31,671 nt of DNA from Clostridia bacterium (lineage in GTDB: Bacteria > Bacillota > Clostridia > Saccharofermentanales > UBA5734), in the NCBI GenBank assembly GCA_017997315.1, contig JAGOFF010000001.1, positions 1-31,671 of the forward strand, in the 5' to 3' direction. Position 1 is the first letter of the stretch; every line of letters begins with the position of its first letter. Under the pieces are notes generated by a model. The model saw only the letters and a program-made list of their open reading frames with translations. It did not search any database and was not told the DNA's origin. A program made the position numbers and the translations under genes. Shown in pieces: positions 1-6,535 of this stretch.

Positions 1-383
1 TCGCCGGCCTCCTTCGAGGCGCGGGATTTGCGAAGCGCGCTCCGGATCCGCGCCAGCAGTTCTTCGATGGCGAACGGCTTGGCGATGTAGTCGTCCGCTC
101 CGTTGTCCAGACCGGACACTTTGTCCATGACCGCATCCCGCGCCGTCAGCATGATGACCGGGACATCCGTAACGGCACGGAGACGCCGAAGCACCTCCAT
201 GCCGTTCAGTCCCGGCAGCATGATATCCAGCAGCACCAGGTCGTATCCGCCGTCCTTGGCCATCTCGAGGCCGATCCGGCCGTCCGCGGCCTTGTCGGCC
301 CGGTAGCCCTCGTAGTTCAACTCAAGTTCGACGAACCGGGCGATTTTTTCTTCATCCTCCACGATGAGGATCCGCTCTCCCAT
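1..383 (-). CDS. OmpR-family response regulator, N-terminal part (runs off the left edge)
   Basis: The gene reads leftwards from an ATG at 383 and is cut by the window edge, so only about 127 residues are visible. They form a complete CheY-like receiver. It opens with MGERILIVEDEEKIARF, which holds the acidic pocket (EDE). The phospho-acceptor Asp lies in LVLLDIMLPGLNG, the conserved Thr in VIMLTARD, and the conserved Lys in DDYIAKPF. The sequence after that, ELLARIRSALRK, is typical of OmpR/PhoB regulators, so a winged-helix DNA-binding domain is expected outside the window. All phosphorylation residues are intact, unlike the second regulator at 10898-11644. A partner histidine kinase probably lies further left, as is common, but cannot be seen. 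Its target is unknown. Confidence 0.9.
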   Translation of the reverse strand, partial: MGERILIVEDEEKIARFVELELNYEGYRADKAADGRIGLEMAKDGGYDLVLLDIMLPGLNGMEVLRRLRAVTDVPVIMLTARDAVMDKVSGLDNGADDYIAKPFAIEELLARIRSALRKSRASKEAG

Positions 384-427
384 AATGGCCTCCGGAATGG
401 GGTCCGCCCGGTCCGAGGAACCGGCGC

Positions 428-456
428 GGGGCCGGACGGGATCCCCGTCCGGCCCC
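428..456 (-). terminator. Strong GC-rich hairpin after the DUF4342 gene
   Basis: A perfect 13-bp inverted repeat (GGGGCCGGACGGG at 428-440 and its complement at 444-456) encloses a 3-base loop. It begins 14 bases after the stop codon of the gene at 470-1087 and precedes the response regulator start at 383. No U-tract follows on the minus strand, so it may act as a weak terminator or an mRNA 3'-end stabiliser. Confidence 0.6.
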
Positions 457-469
457 GGCTGGTGTTCGG

Positions 470-1087
470 TCAGCGGGCGTCGTTTTTTGCCTGATCCTTG
501 TTGATGGCCGTTCCGACATCGCGCTTCAGGGTCTCGGCCGCTTCGGCCGCTGAATTCATGATGTTGTTCGCGGCGTCCGTGTGGATGTCCGGGCCTTTGA
601 AGGAATACCGGAATCCGGTGAACATCCCGATGACCACCAGCGCCAGGACGGCCCAGAAGAAGCAGATCCCGAGCAGAACGAGCGCGGTGATCGGCAGGGT
701 CAGGACGGTCTGGGTGCCCCGGGTCGCCACAAAGTGGTTGTGGTTGCCGATGTACACCACGCGCTTGATCCATGCCCAGAGCTTGTGGAATCCGGAATCG
801 GCGCCCGTCCGGCGGCACTTGCCGTCGTTCGGTTTCTCCGCGGTTCCGGCCCGACCGGCTTCGGGCGTCCCGGTACCCTGCGCTTCGGCCGGTCCGTCCG
901 TCCGGTCCGCGGAAGCGTCCCGCGCGTTGCGGCCTGCGGCCTTGGGCGGCTTGACCTTGCCCTGGATCTCCAGCAGGACCACTGCGTCGAGCAGGTCGCC
1001 GTTCGCGGCTTCCAGCGCCTGACGCGCTTCCTCATACGTGACGTCCGCCTTGGAGCGAAGCAGTTCGACCTGTTCCAGCGTGATCAT
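470..1087 (-). CDS. DUF4342 protein with N-terminal UBA-like domain and one membrane segment
   Basis: The 205-residue protein has three parts. Residues 1-48 (starting MITLEQVELLRSKADVTYEE) form a UBA/TS-N-like three-helix domain like that of EF-Ts and NAC, with the typical A..ALEAANGDLLDA pattern. Residues 49-100 are a Pro/Ala/Gly/Arg-rich linker, probably disordered. From about residue 105, WAWIKRVVYIGNHNHFV leads into a hydrophobic stretch (TLPITALVLLGICFFWAVLA) and a short charged tail, matching the DUF4342 domain, which is usually fused to this UBA-like module. The function of the family is not known. A role binding a protein or peptide at the membrane is only a guess. The start is supported by AGGAGG upstream, which lies beside a leader hairpin that could control its access. 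Confidence 0.8.
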   Translation of the reverse strand: MITLEQVELLRSKADVTYEEARQALEAANGDLLDAVVLLEIQGKVKPPKAAGRNARDASADRTDGPAEAQGTGTPEAGRAGTAEKPNDGKCRRTGADSGFHKLWAWIKRVVYIGNHNHFVATRGTQTVLTLPITALVLLGICFFWAVLALVVIGMFTGFRYSFKGPDIHTDAANNIMNSAAEAAETLKRDVGTAINKDQAKNDAR

Positions 1088-1100
1088 GTTCCTCTTTCCT

Positions 1101-1152
1101 CCTGATATCCGATGTCCGGCATGCCGCCGGTCCGTTGCGGATCGGGATCAGG
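1101..1152 (-). promoter_or_regulatory. Leader hairpin covering part of the Shine-Dalgarno of the DUF4342 gene
   Basis: On the minus-strand transcript, CCTGATCCCGAT (ending the + strand interval at 1152-1141) can pair with ATCGGATATCAGG (1113-1101). This gives 6 bp, a small internal loop, then 5 bp. The last AGG of the hairpin is also the first half of the AGGAGG ribosome-binding site. It encloses a smaller CCGGC/GCCGG element. Translational control is inferred, not shown. Confidence 0.35.
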
Positions 1153-1218
1153 ATATCGCCGCCGGTTGTGAAAGCCGGGATAGGCGGATTAGAATCCCAT
1201 GAGAATGGCGTCTGCGGA

Positions 1219-2622
1219 TCACAGAGTCTCCAGGGACCGGAAGAGCTTGCGCTCGGCGGCCGCGATCTCCGGATCCGCGTCCAGCCGGAACGGAACGGTC
1301 TCCTCGCCGATCCGGAGGCTCAACGGTGCGTCCTCACTGAAGGACGGCCAAGCCGGGAGTCCCGGACCGTTGGGATCGCCGTTCTTCGCAAATCCGGTCC
1401 AGTATCCCGACATCCGCTCCGACAGGACCGCATCGACCGGCTCCCACGGGCGCCAGGCCCGGCTCTGGGTGCCGAAGACGTACCATAATTCCGCGGAGTG
1501 GAACGCACCGCGGTCGTCTCCCGGAGCCTTGCGCGTGAAGTGATAATGCCATGCGGGACGCCCGGTCCTGCGCGGCCAGATCGACGCCAGCGCGCGGGAA
1601 CCCGCGGCCATTCCGATCGTGATGTCGCGGGAGCCCCCGAGCGAGTTGCCTTCGTCCGCAAGGGATCCCGCAAGGATCGGGATGTCGGGCAGCCGTCCGT
1701 CGCGGATCGTCCGCAGCGGTTCCTCGGTCACCAGGTACCCGTCGACGACCGGCCGGAATCCGAAAGGACGCCCCTCGACGCGGGAATTGGCCGCATCGAG
1801 CGCCGCGAAAAGCTCTTCGGGCGTCTTGTCCCGCATCAAACGGACCGAGTCCCAGCCGCAGGCTTTCATCCACCGGTGCCCCAGCTTTTCGCCGGCCTGA
1901 CGCTGCGTGATCCGCCCGAACGTATGCAGGCCTCCGCCGGACTGGAGGATCGCCCCCGCCATCTTGTCCATGGTCAGGGGGGAGGTCAGAAGCATCTGCA
2001 CGCTCATGGCTCCCGCGGACTGCCCGAAAACGGTGATGCGGCCGGGATCCCCGCCGAACGCCGCGATGTTCCGGCGGGTCCAGTCCAGCGCCGCGGCCTG
2101 GTCCAGGAGTCCGTAGTTGCCCGAACTTCCGGTCGGGGATTCGGCCGAGAGTTCCGGATGGGTCAGAAACCCGAGCACGCCGAGACGGTAGTTGAACGTT
2201 ACCAGGATCACTCCCCGCCGCGCCATCGCCTCCCCGTCAAACGGAAATTCGCTGCCCGCGCCGTGGACGAATCCGCCGCCGTGGATCCAGAACAGGACGG
2301 GAAGCCGGTCGGACGCCGCGGATGCAGGCGTCCAGACGTTCAGGTACAGGCAGTCCTCCGACATCGGTGCCCGTGCGAGCGCGTGGTAGAATTCATGCAC
2401 ATAGAACGCGTCCGGATCGAAGTCCGTCTGCGGGCATACCCGGCCGAAGGAGGAGCAATCCCGCACGCCCTCCCAAGGGGCGGCGGGCAGGGGCGCCTTC
2501 CAGCGGTTGTCCCCCACCGGGGGCGCCGCAAACGGGATCCCCCGGAAAACAGTGACATCCGGCGACTCCCCGCGTATGCCGCGGAGCGCTCCGGTATCGA
2601 TGCGGGTTTCGAGCAACGCCAT
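1219..2622 (-). CDS. Type-B carboxylesterase (para-nitrobenzyl-esterase-like)
   Basis: This is a 467-residue alpha/beta-hydrolase of the carboxylesterase/lipase family B, which hydrolyses carboxylic esters. The oxyanion-hole HGGG is at 114-117. The nucleophile is Ser202 in FGQSAGA, Glu324 in LADEGN is the acid and Glu-paired His375 lies in GAFHSAELWYVFG, giving the usual Ser-Glu-His triad. SEDCLYLNVW at about 88-97 is the family signature. It has no signal peptide, so it is probably cytoplasmic. The open frame extends 10 codons further upstream, but the ATG at 2622 (MALLETRIDTG) is preferred: it aligns with family N-termini and follows AAAGGCAGG at a usable distance. The natural substrate cannot be inferred. 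The neighbouring genes give no clear pathway. Confidence 0.92.
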   Translation of the reverse strand: MALLETRIDTGALRGIRGESPDVTVFRGIPFAAPPVGDNRWKAPLPAAPWEGVRDCSSFGRVCPQTDFDPDAFYVHEFYHALARAPMSEDCLYLNVWTPASAASDRLPVLFWIHGGGFVHGAGSEFPFDGEAMARRGVILVTFNYRLGVLGFLTHPELSAESPTGSSGNYGLLDQAAALDWTRRNIAAFGGDPGRITVFGQSAGAMSVQMLLTSPLTMDKMAGAILQSGGGLHTFGRITQRQAGEKLGHRWMKACGWDSVRLMRDKTPEELFAALDAANSRVEGRPFGFRPVVDGYLVTEEPLRTIRDGRLPDIPILAGSLADEGNSLGGSRDITIGMAAGSRALASIWPRRTGRPAWHYHFTRKAPGDDRGAFHSAELWYVFGTQSRAWRPWEPVDAVLSERMSGYWTGFAKNGDPNGPGLPAWPSFSEDAPLSLRIGEETVPFRLDADPEIAAAERKLFRSLETL

Positions 2623-2674
2623 ATTCCAGCCTGCCTTTCTCCGCCGGCGCATATCCGCGCGGCCGGACGTATCG

Positions 2675-2703
2675 ATCGTAGCAAATCATGGAGGGAATCA
2701 CAA
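2675..2703 (-). promoter_or_regulatory. Predicted promoter of the carboxylesterase gene
   Basis: Reading the minus strand, TTGTGA (2703-2698) and TACGAT (2680-2675) are separated by exactly 17 bases. Transcription would start near 2668, giving a leader of about 45 bases before the ATG at 2622. Confidence 0.5.
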
Positions 2704-2746
2704 ACAGTTCATGATGGCGGCGGCGCCTTCGCACCGGCGCGCGGCA

Positions 2747-2795
2747 TGGTATCCTTGATTCAACGCCTGCCGGGGACCGGAAAGGATTCCCCGGC
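2747..2795 (+). promoter_or_regulatory. Possible extended -10 and leader hairpin before the LUD gene
   Basis: TGGTATCCT at 2747-2755 resembles an extended -10 element (TGn plus TATCCT), with no good -35. A hairpin follows in the putative leader: GCCGGGGA (2769-2776) pairs with TCCCCGGC (2788-2795), then TTGTTTC. It could be an attenuator-like element, but evidence is limited to the base pairing. Confidence 0.3.
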
Positions 2796-2815
2796 TTGTT
2801 TCGGGAGGACAGGAT

Positions 2816-3415
2816 ATGGATTTGACTGCGATCGCTTCCGCATTGGAGAAAAACGGGTTTCAGGCACGGGTGTTCCGGGATCGGAACGAAGCCGCGGACG
2901 CCGTGATGGCCTATATCGGAAACCGTTCGGTGGGGATCGGCGGTTCCTGGACGATCCAGGAACTCGGCTTGTACGAGAAACTCGCGGCGCAGGGGAACGA
3001 GGTGTCCTGGCACTGGAGAGACGCGGATTCCCAAGCGGCCCGGAGGCGGGCCTCCGCCGCGTCGGTCTATCTGGCGAGCTCGAACGCCGTGACGCGGGAC
3101 GGCAAACTGGTCAACATCGACGGCACCGGGAACCGGGTCGCCGCGATGTGCTGGGGACCGGAAGATGTCATCCTGATCGTCGGACGGAACAAAATCGCGG
3201 ACGATGCCGCGGACGGGTTGCGCCGCGTCCGGGAAGAGGCCTGCGGGAAGAACGCGCGGCGGCTGGGCCTGAAGACGCCCTGCGCGGTGCTGGACCGCTG
3301 CACGGACTGTGATTCGCCGGACCGGATGTGCCGGATCGCCGTAACGCTCGAACGGGCGCCGGGCGGTGTCCGCAGCCTGCAGGTCTGGCTGGTCGACGAG
3401 GATCTCGGATTCTAG
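2816..3415 (+). CDS. LUD-domain protein (LutC/YkgG-like, DUF162)
   Basis: The 199-residue protein consists of one LUD domain, the fold found in LutB/LutC of lactate utilisation. The N-terminal part (ALEKNGFQARVFRDRNEAADAVM) and the glycine-rich VGIGGSWTIQELGLYEKL match the family, as does VTRDGKLVNIDGTGNRVAAM in the middle. Near the C-terminus sits a cysteine-rich stretch, CTDCDSPDRMCR, common to stand-alone members in anaerobes. This may bind a metal or be redox-active. No lutA or lutB partner is nearby, so a role in lactate oxidation cannot be assumed. GGAGGACAGGAT directly precedes the ATG. It converges with the TauE/SafE gene only 24 bases away. Confidence 0.87.
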   Translation: MDLTAIASALEKNGFQARVFRDRNEAADAVMAYIGNRSVGIGGSWTIQELGLYEKLAAQGNEVSWHWRDADSQAARRRASAASVYLASSNAVTRDGKLVNIDGTGNRVAAMCWGPEDVILIVGRNKIADDAADGLRRVREEACGKNARRLGLKTPCAVLDRCTDCDSPDRMCRIAVTLERAPGGVRSLQVWLVDEDLGF

Positions 3416-3439
3416 CAAAAACCGCTCCGGCGGACCGTG

Positions 3440-4213
3440 TCACCCGGCCAGGAAATCCACCAGCAGCCGGATGAAGAGCAGGATCAGCACGCCGACCAGC
3501 ACGGTCCGGATGAAGCCCGCGCCGCGGCGGATGGCCATGCCCGAGCCGATCCAGTTGCCCGCGACACTGCATAATGCCGCGGGAACCGCCGCCCAGAGCA
3601 CGATTTTCGCGTTCGCCGCAAACAGGGTCACGGCGGCGATATTGGACGCCAGGTTCACGATCTTGGCCGTACCGCCCGCCTTGGCGTAATCGAATCCCAG
3701 CACTCCGGTAAAGGCGAGGATCAGGAAGGTTCCGGTGCCCGGACCGAAGAATCCGTCATAGGCCCCGATCAGAAGGCAGATCCCGGCTGTGACGGCATAC
3801 AGGCGTTTCCCGGATGGGAAACGCCTGTTCGCGTTGTCCGCATCCCCTTTCCGCCGCAGCAGGGTGGTGGCCGCGACGACGGGCAGAAGCACCAGGAGCA
3901 GCATGCGCAGAAAACGGTCGCTCACCGCCAGCGCCAGCCGTGCGCCGGCGAAGGAGCCGGCCAGCGCGGCCGCGCCGCCCGCCAGCCCTGCACGGATGTC
4001 CATGGACCGGCTGCGCGCGTACCGCCAGGTGGCGACGAGCGTGCCGACGGAAGAAGACATCTTGTTCGACCCGAACGCCACGTGCGCCGGAAATCCGCAT
4101 AGCAGATAGGCCGGCAGGGACACCAGTCCGCCGCCGCCCGCGATGGAGTCGATGAATCCCGCGAGAAAGACCAAAGGACACAGGATCGGCAAGGTCTGCA
4201 GGGGATCCGGCAT
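3440..4213 (-). CDS. TauE/SafE-family (TSUP) membrane transporter
   Basis: This 257-residue, very hydrophobic protein has about eight predicted membrane segments. The N-terminal repeat carries the family hallmark FLAGFIDSIAGGGGLVSLP, followed by FAHVAFGSNKMSSSVGTL-like residues (here PAHVAFGSNKMSSS). The second half repeats the pattern with GAYDGFFGPGTGTFLILAF and KAGGTAKIVNLASN. TSUP proteins export or import small organosulfur or organic anions such as sulfite, sulfoacetate or glycolate across the cytoplasmic membrane. The substrate here is not evident. GGAGG sits 7 bases before the ATG at 4213, and a TATAAT box is seen upstream. Confidence 0.9.
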   Translation of the reverse strand: MPDPLQTLPILCPLVFLAGFIDSIAGGGGLVSLPAYLLCGFPAHVAFGSNKMSSSVGTLVATWRYARSRSMDIRAGLAGGAAALAGSFAGARLALAVSDRFLRMLLLVLLPVVAATTLLRRKGDADNANRRFPSGKRLYAVTAGICLLIGAYDGFFGPGTGTFLILAFTGVLGFDYAKAGGTAKIVNLASNIAAVTLFAANAKIVLWAAVPAALCSVAGNWIGSGMAIRRGAGFIRTVLVGVLILLFIRLLVDFLAG

Positions 4214-4252
4214 GGTCGGCCTCCGGTGTTCGGGCTGGGTATCCTGCGACCT

Positions 4253-4258
4253 ATTATA
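4253..4258 (-). promoter_or_regulatory. -10 box of the TauE/SafE gene
   Basis: A perfect TATAAT on the minus strand (4258-4253) lies 40 bases before the ATG at 4213. The -35 region at the 17-base position (TGTCCG) is poor. Confidence 0.4.
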
Positions 4259-4397
4259 TCGTTGCCGCGGCAGGCCGGACAGGCAGGGCGGAAACAGGAC
4301 TTTTGTCGTTCGACTGCCGGAAACCGGCGGCTTCGGCGGCGGTAGAATCCATCCTGTCCGGCGGATGCCGGAACAAAACGGAGGAGGATGGAAGGGA

Positions 4398-5036
4398 GTG
4401 CCGGATGGGAAAGGGAAGAACGGGAGGCGGCGCGTCCGACGGGCTTGTCTGCTGGCGGCCGCGCTGATCGCTGCGGCAGGGCTGATCGCCGCATTGCCGG
4501 AGACCGGTCGTGAGGGAGACGCACTCGGGACGTCGGGAACGCTCCGGTCGGTCGAACTGGATCCGGGGGCGGGAGAGGCGATCGACGGCGGATACAGGAG
4601 GGAGTCGGACCGGGCCCTCCTGGCCGCACTGCAGGAGAAGCAGATGATGGTGACCGATACCGTGTCATCCTATGCCGCTTTCTCCAACGGTGCGGCCGGT
4701 ACCCTGGGCGACTGGGTGGTGGAGAACGTGCCCGGCAACCAGGTGATCCAGCAGGCGGAGATCCATCTGGACGGGCGGTGCGTCGCCCGATCGGCCGCCA
4801 TGCATCCCGGACAGCACGTGCGTCAGGTCCGGCTGCTGGAAGCGGTCCCGGAGGGGAGCCACGTAGCGGTCGCTTATCTGAACTATTTTACGGAAGACAC
4901 GGAGTCGTACATCAGCAAAACGGGATTCCGGATCCGGATCTCCGTCCGTGCCGGGGAAGCGGAAGAAACGGACGGGATCGACTCCCCCGGAGAATCCCGG
5001 AATGGTATGGAGGAGAGAAAGAATGGCAAGAACTAG
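4398..5036 (+). CDS. Exported protein of unknown function (first gene of a three-gene secreted cassette)
   Basis: I recognise no named family with certainty. The 212-residue protein starts with a basic N-region (MPDGKGKNGRRRVRRA) and a hydrophobic stretch (CLLAAALIAAAGLIAAL), consistent with a signal anchor or signal peptide. The core, about residues 80-190, runs from DTVSSYAAFSNGAAGTLGDWVVENVPGN through a beta-rich region to SYISKTGFRIRISV. This resembles small Clostridial cell-surface proteins with an E(N)P.N.. / PG..I / G.Y.A.AY pattern. The C-terminal tail is acidic and disordered. The GTG at 4398 is chosen because GGAGGAGG (4380-4387) lies 10 bases before it. The frame is open further upstream, with an ATG at 4365 that lacks such a site. 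The stop overlaps the next gene by 14 bases, so translation is likely coupled. Confidence 0.7.
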   Translation: MPDGKGKNGRRRVRRACLLAAALIAAAGLIAALPETGREGDALGTSGTLRSVELDPGAGEAIDGGYRRESDRALLAALQEKQMMVTDTVSSYAAFSNGAAGTLGDWVVENVPGNQVIQQAEIHLDGRCVARSAAMHPGQHVRQVRLLEAVPEGSHVAVAYLNYFTEDTESYISKTGFRIRISVRAGEAEETDGIDSPGESRNGMEERKNGKN

Positions 5037-5634
5037 ACCGATCCGTCTCATCCTGGCCGCAGCGGCGGCACTGCTGGTCGCAACGGCCGGCGCGGCACCT
5101 GCGCAGGCGGCCGACATCGCATTCGGGGAGGGGAGCATCGAGCGGGTCATTCCGGTCACCGGGAGCATCGGAACGCTGACCCTGAGCGTCACGCATCCGG
5201 TCGCCGCGGCCTGGACGATCGATCCGAACAACGAGAATCCGTTTACCGCTCCGGACATCGAGATCACCAACCTCAGCAAGGTCCGTATCCGGGTGGGGAT
5301 CCAGTCGCTGGCCGCAGCGGCCGCTCCGGTCCTGGACGATCCGGACGAAGTGCTGCTGGAGGACGTGGGAGCGGCGGACAAGCCGTGGGACCTGCTGAAC
5401 GCCGAGGATTCCATGCGCTTCATCGCACTCGGCGTGTTCGCCCGGCAGCAGACCGGTTGGGATTCCGGCGCACATGAGTCCGTCGCGTATGCTGCGGACA
5501 TCGACGGAACGCCCATGGGGACCCTGTCCGCGGGCGGATCCGGCTCGATCGGTTTCTCGGCGTGCCACGGATTGGCGGTCGCCCGCCGGTTTGTCGCCGC
5601 CCACACCCTGGTCCTCACCTTTTCGGTGGATTGA
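5023..5634 (+). CDS. Secreted beta-rich protein, paralogue of the next gene
   Basis: The function is not known. The 203-residue protein has a clear signal peptide (basic MARTRPIR, an Ala-rich core, likely cleavage after APAQA near residue 29). The mature part begins DIAFGEGSIERVIPVTGSIGTL. It contains LSVTHPVAAAWTIDPNNENPF followed by DIEITNLSKVRIRVGI and ends HGLAVARRFVAAHTLVLTF-SVD. The same ordered blocks occur in the next gene product, so the two arose by duplication. The alternating hydrophobic pattern suggests an immunoglobulin-like beta sandwich, as in surface or fibre proteins. This is inference. GGAGGAGAGAAAGA immediately precedes the ATG at 5023, and an upstream in-frame ATG is inside the preceding gene. 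Confidence 0.75.
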   Translation: MARTRPIRLILAAAAALLVATAGAAPAQAADIAFGEGSIERVIPVTGSIGTLTLSVTHPVAAAWTIDPNNENPFTAPDIEITNLSKVRIRVGIQSLAAAAAPVLDDPDEVLLEDVGAADKPWDLLNAEDSMRFIALGVFARQQTGWDSGAHESVAYAADIDGTPMGTLSAGGSGSIGFSACHGLAVARRFVAAHTLVLTFSVD

Positions 5635-5655
5635 AGCGAAAGGAGGATGACAAGC

Positions 5656-6252
5656 ATGATACGTTCCATAGCAATCCGGTTGATTCCCGTGCTGGCCGCG
5701 GCGGCGGCCATCCTGACGGCAGGTTCGGCCGTGCGCGCCGAATCGTTCTCCGGCGCCGGCAGTATCGACTCTTCCACGGTTACGGTCCGGGGCGCCGCGA
5801 CGCCCCTGGTGTTTTCCGTGATGCATCCGACCTCGGCATCCTGGGGAATCGATGCCGACCTGGAAGTCCCCTTTGTTTCTCCCGTGCTGTCCATCCGCAA
5901 CAACTCAACCTGTCCGATCGATGTCAGCCTGACCGGATTCGTCCGGAATCCGTCAAGCACGCTGCCCTTCACCGACGTCATGCCCGACGCGTTCCCCGAT
6001 TGGAGCGCCATCAACCGCGAGCAGACGTTGACGCAGCTGGCTCTGGGCATACGGGTTCATCCGGAGGAGAGCGACTGGCTGTCCGGATATGCGGCAGCCA
6101 CGCGCTGGGCCGCTGAAACCGGATCGTTCCTGTTCGGAACCCTGCCGGGCGGCGGAACCGGCAAGTTTGACCTGGAGGCGCGGCACGGGCTTGCCTTCGA
6201 TGCGGAGTATACCGCGCAGCACGATCTGACGTTCCTGTTCACACTGGACTGA
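5656..6252 (+). CDS. Secreted beta-rich protein, second paralogue
   Basis: This 198-residue protein has a signal peptide (MIRSIAIRLIPVLAAAAAI, likely cleavage after SAVRA). The mature protein shares ordered blocks with its neighbour: VFSVMHPTSASWGIDADLEVPF, VLSIRNNSTCPIDVSLTG, LTQLALGIRV and a terminal HGLAFDAEYTAQHDLTFLF. The Asn/Ser-rich SIRNNSTCPIDVSL resembles motifs of Gram-positive surface proteins that sit on cell-wall scaffolds, but no LPXTG anchor or WxL motif is visible, so it may be released or bound by its partners. AGGAGG at 5641-5646 is 9 bases before the ATG at 5656; the ATG at 5647 is too close to that site. A hairpin follows the stop. Confidence 0.75.
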   Translation: MIRSIAIRLIPVLAAAAAILTAGSAVRAESFSGAGSIDSSTVTVRGAATPLVFSVMHPTSASWGIDADLEVPFVSPVLSIRNNSTCPIDVSLTGFVRNPSSTLPFTDVMPDAFPDWSAINREQTLTQLALGIRVHPEESDWLSGYAAATRWAAETGSFLFGTLPGGGTGKFDLEARHGLAFDAEYTAQHDLTFLFTLD

Positions 6253-6264
6253 CGGGATTTCGCA

Positions 6265-6287
6265 CCCCCGCGGAATCGCCGCGGGGG
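6265..6287 (+). terminator. GC-rich hairpin after the secreted cassette
   Basis: CCCCCGCGG (6265-6273) and CCGCGGGGG (6279-6287) form a perfect 9-bp stem with a 5-base loop, 12 bases after the last stop codon. There is no T-tract, so terminator efficiency is uncertain. Confidence 0.55.
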
Positions 6288-6337
6288 CACACCCGCGGAA
6301 CCCTTGCGGCTACCGCCCGCGCACACGGGACATCGCC

Positions 6338-6366
6338 TTGACAGAGGAAAACCCGTGGGATAGAAT
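6338..6366 (+). promoter_or_regulatory. Promoter of the tRNA-Ala gene
   Basis: A perfect TTGACA (6338-6343) and TAGAAT (6361-6366) are separated by exactly 17 bases. The start point would fall near 6373, a few bases before the tRNA 5' end at 6377. This is the best promoter match in the window. Confidence 0.85.
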
Positions 6367-6376
6367 AAGCGGGCTT

Positions 6377-6452
6377 GGGGCTATAGCGCAGCTGGGAGCG
6401 CACAACACTGGCAGTGTTGGGGTCACGGGTTCGAGTCCCGTTAGCTCCACCA
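6377..6452 (+). tRNA. tRNA-Ala (anticodon GGC)
   Basis: The 76-base cloverleaf folds without mismatches. The acceptor stem GGGGCTA pairs with TAGCTCC and includes the G3:U70 wobble that identifies alanine tRNAs. The D arm GCGC/GCGC, the anticodon arm CAACA-CTGGCAG-TGTTG (anticodon GGC, reading GCC and GCU) and the T arm ACGGG-TTCGAGT-CCCGT are all intact. The 3' CCA is encoded. It stands alone as a single-tRNA unit with its own promoter and terminator. Confidence 0.97.
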
Positions 6453-6464
6453 GAACCGTTGAAT

Positions 6465-6504
6465 CCGGGCCGTTTGCCGAGAGGCGAACGGTCCGGTTTT
6501 CTTT
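6465..6504 (+). terminator. Intrinsic terminator of the tRNA-Ala gene
   Basis: CCGGGCCGTTTGCC (6465-6478) pairs with GGCGAACGGTCCGG (6483-6496), a 14-bp stem with two G-U pairs and a GAGA loop. TTTTCTTT follows at 6497-6504. Confidence 0.9.
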
Positions 6505-6535
6505 GTCCGGATCCGTCCGTCCTCCGTGTGGATCG

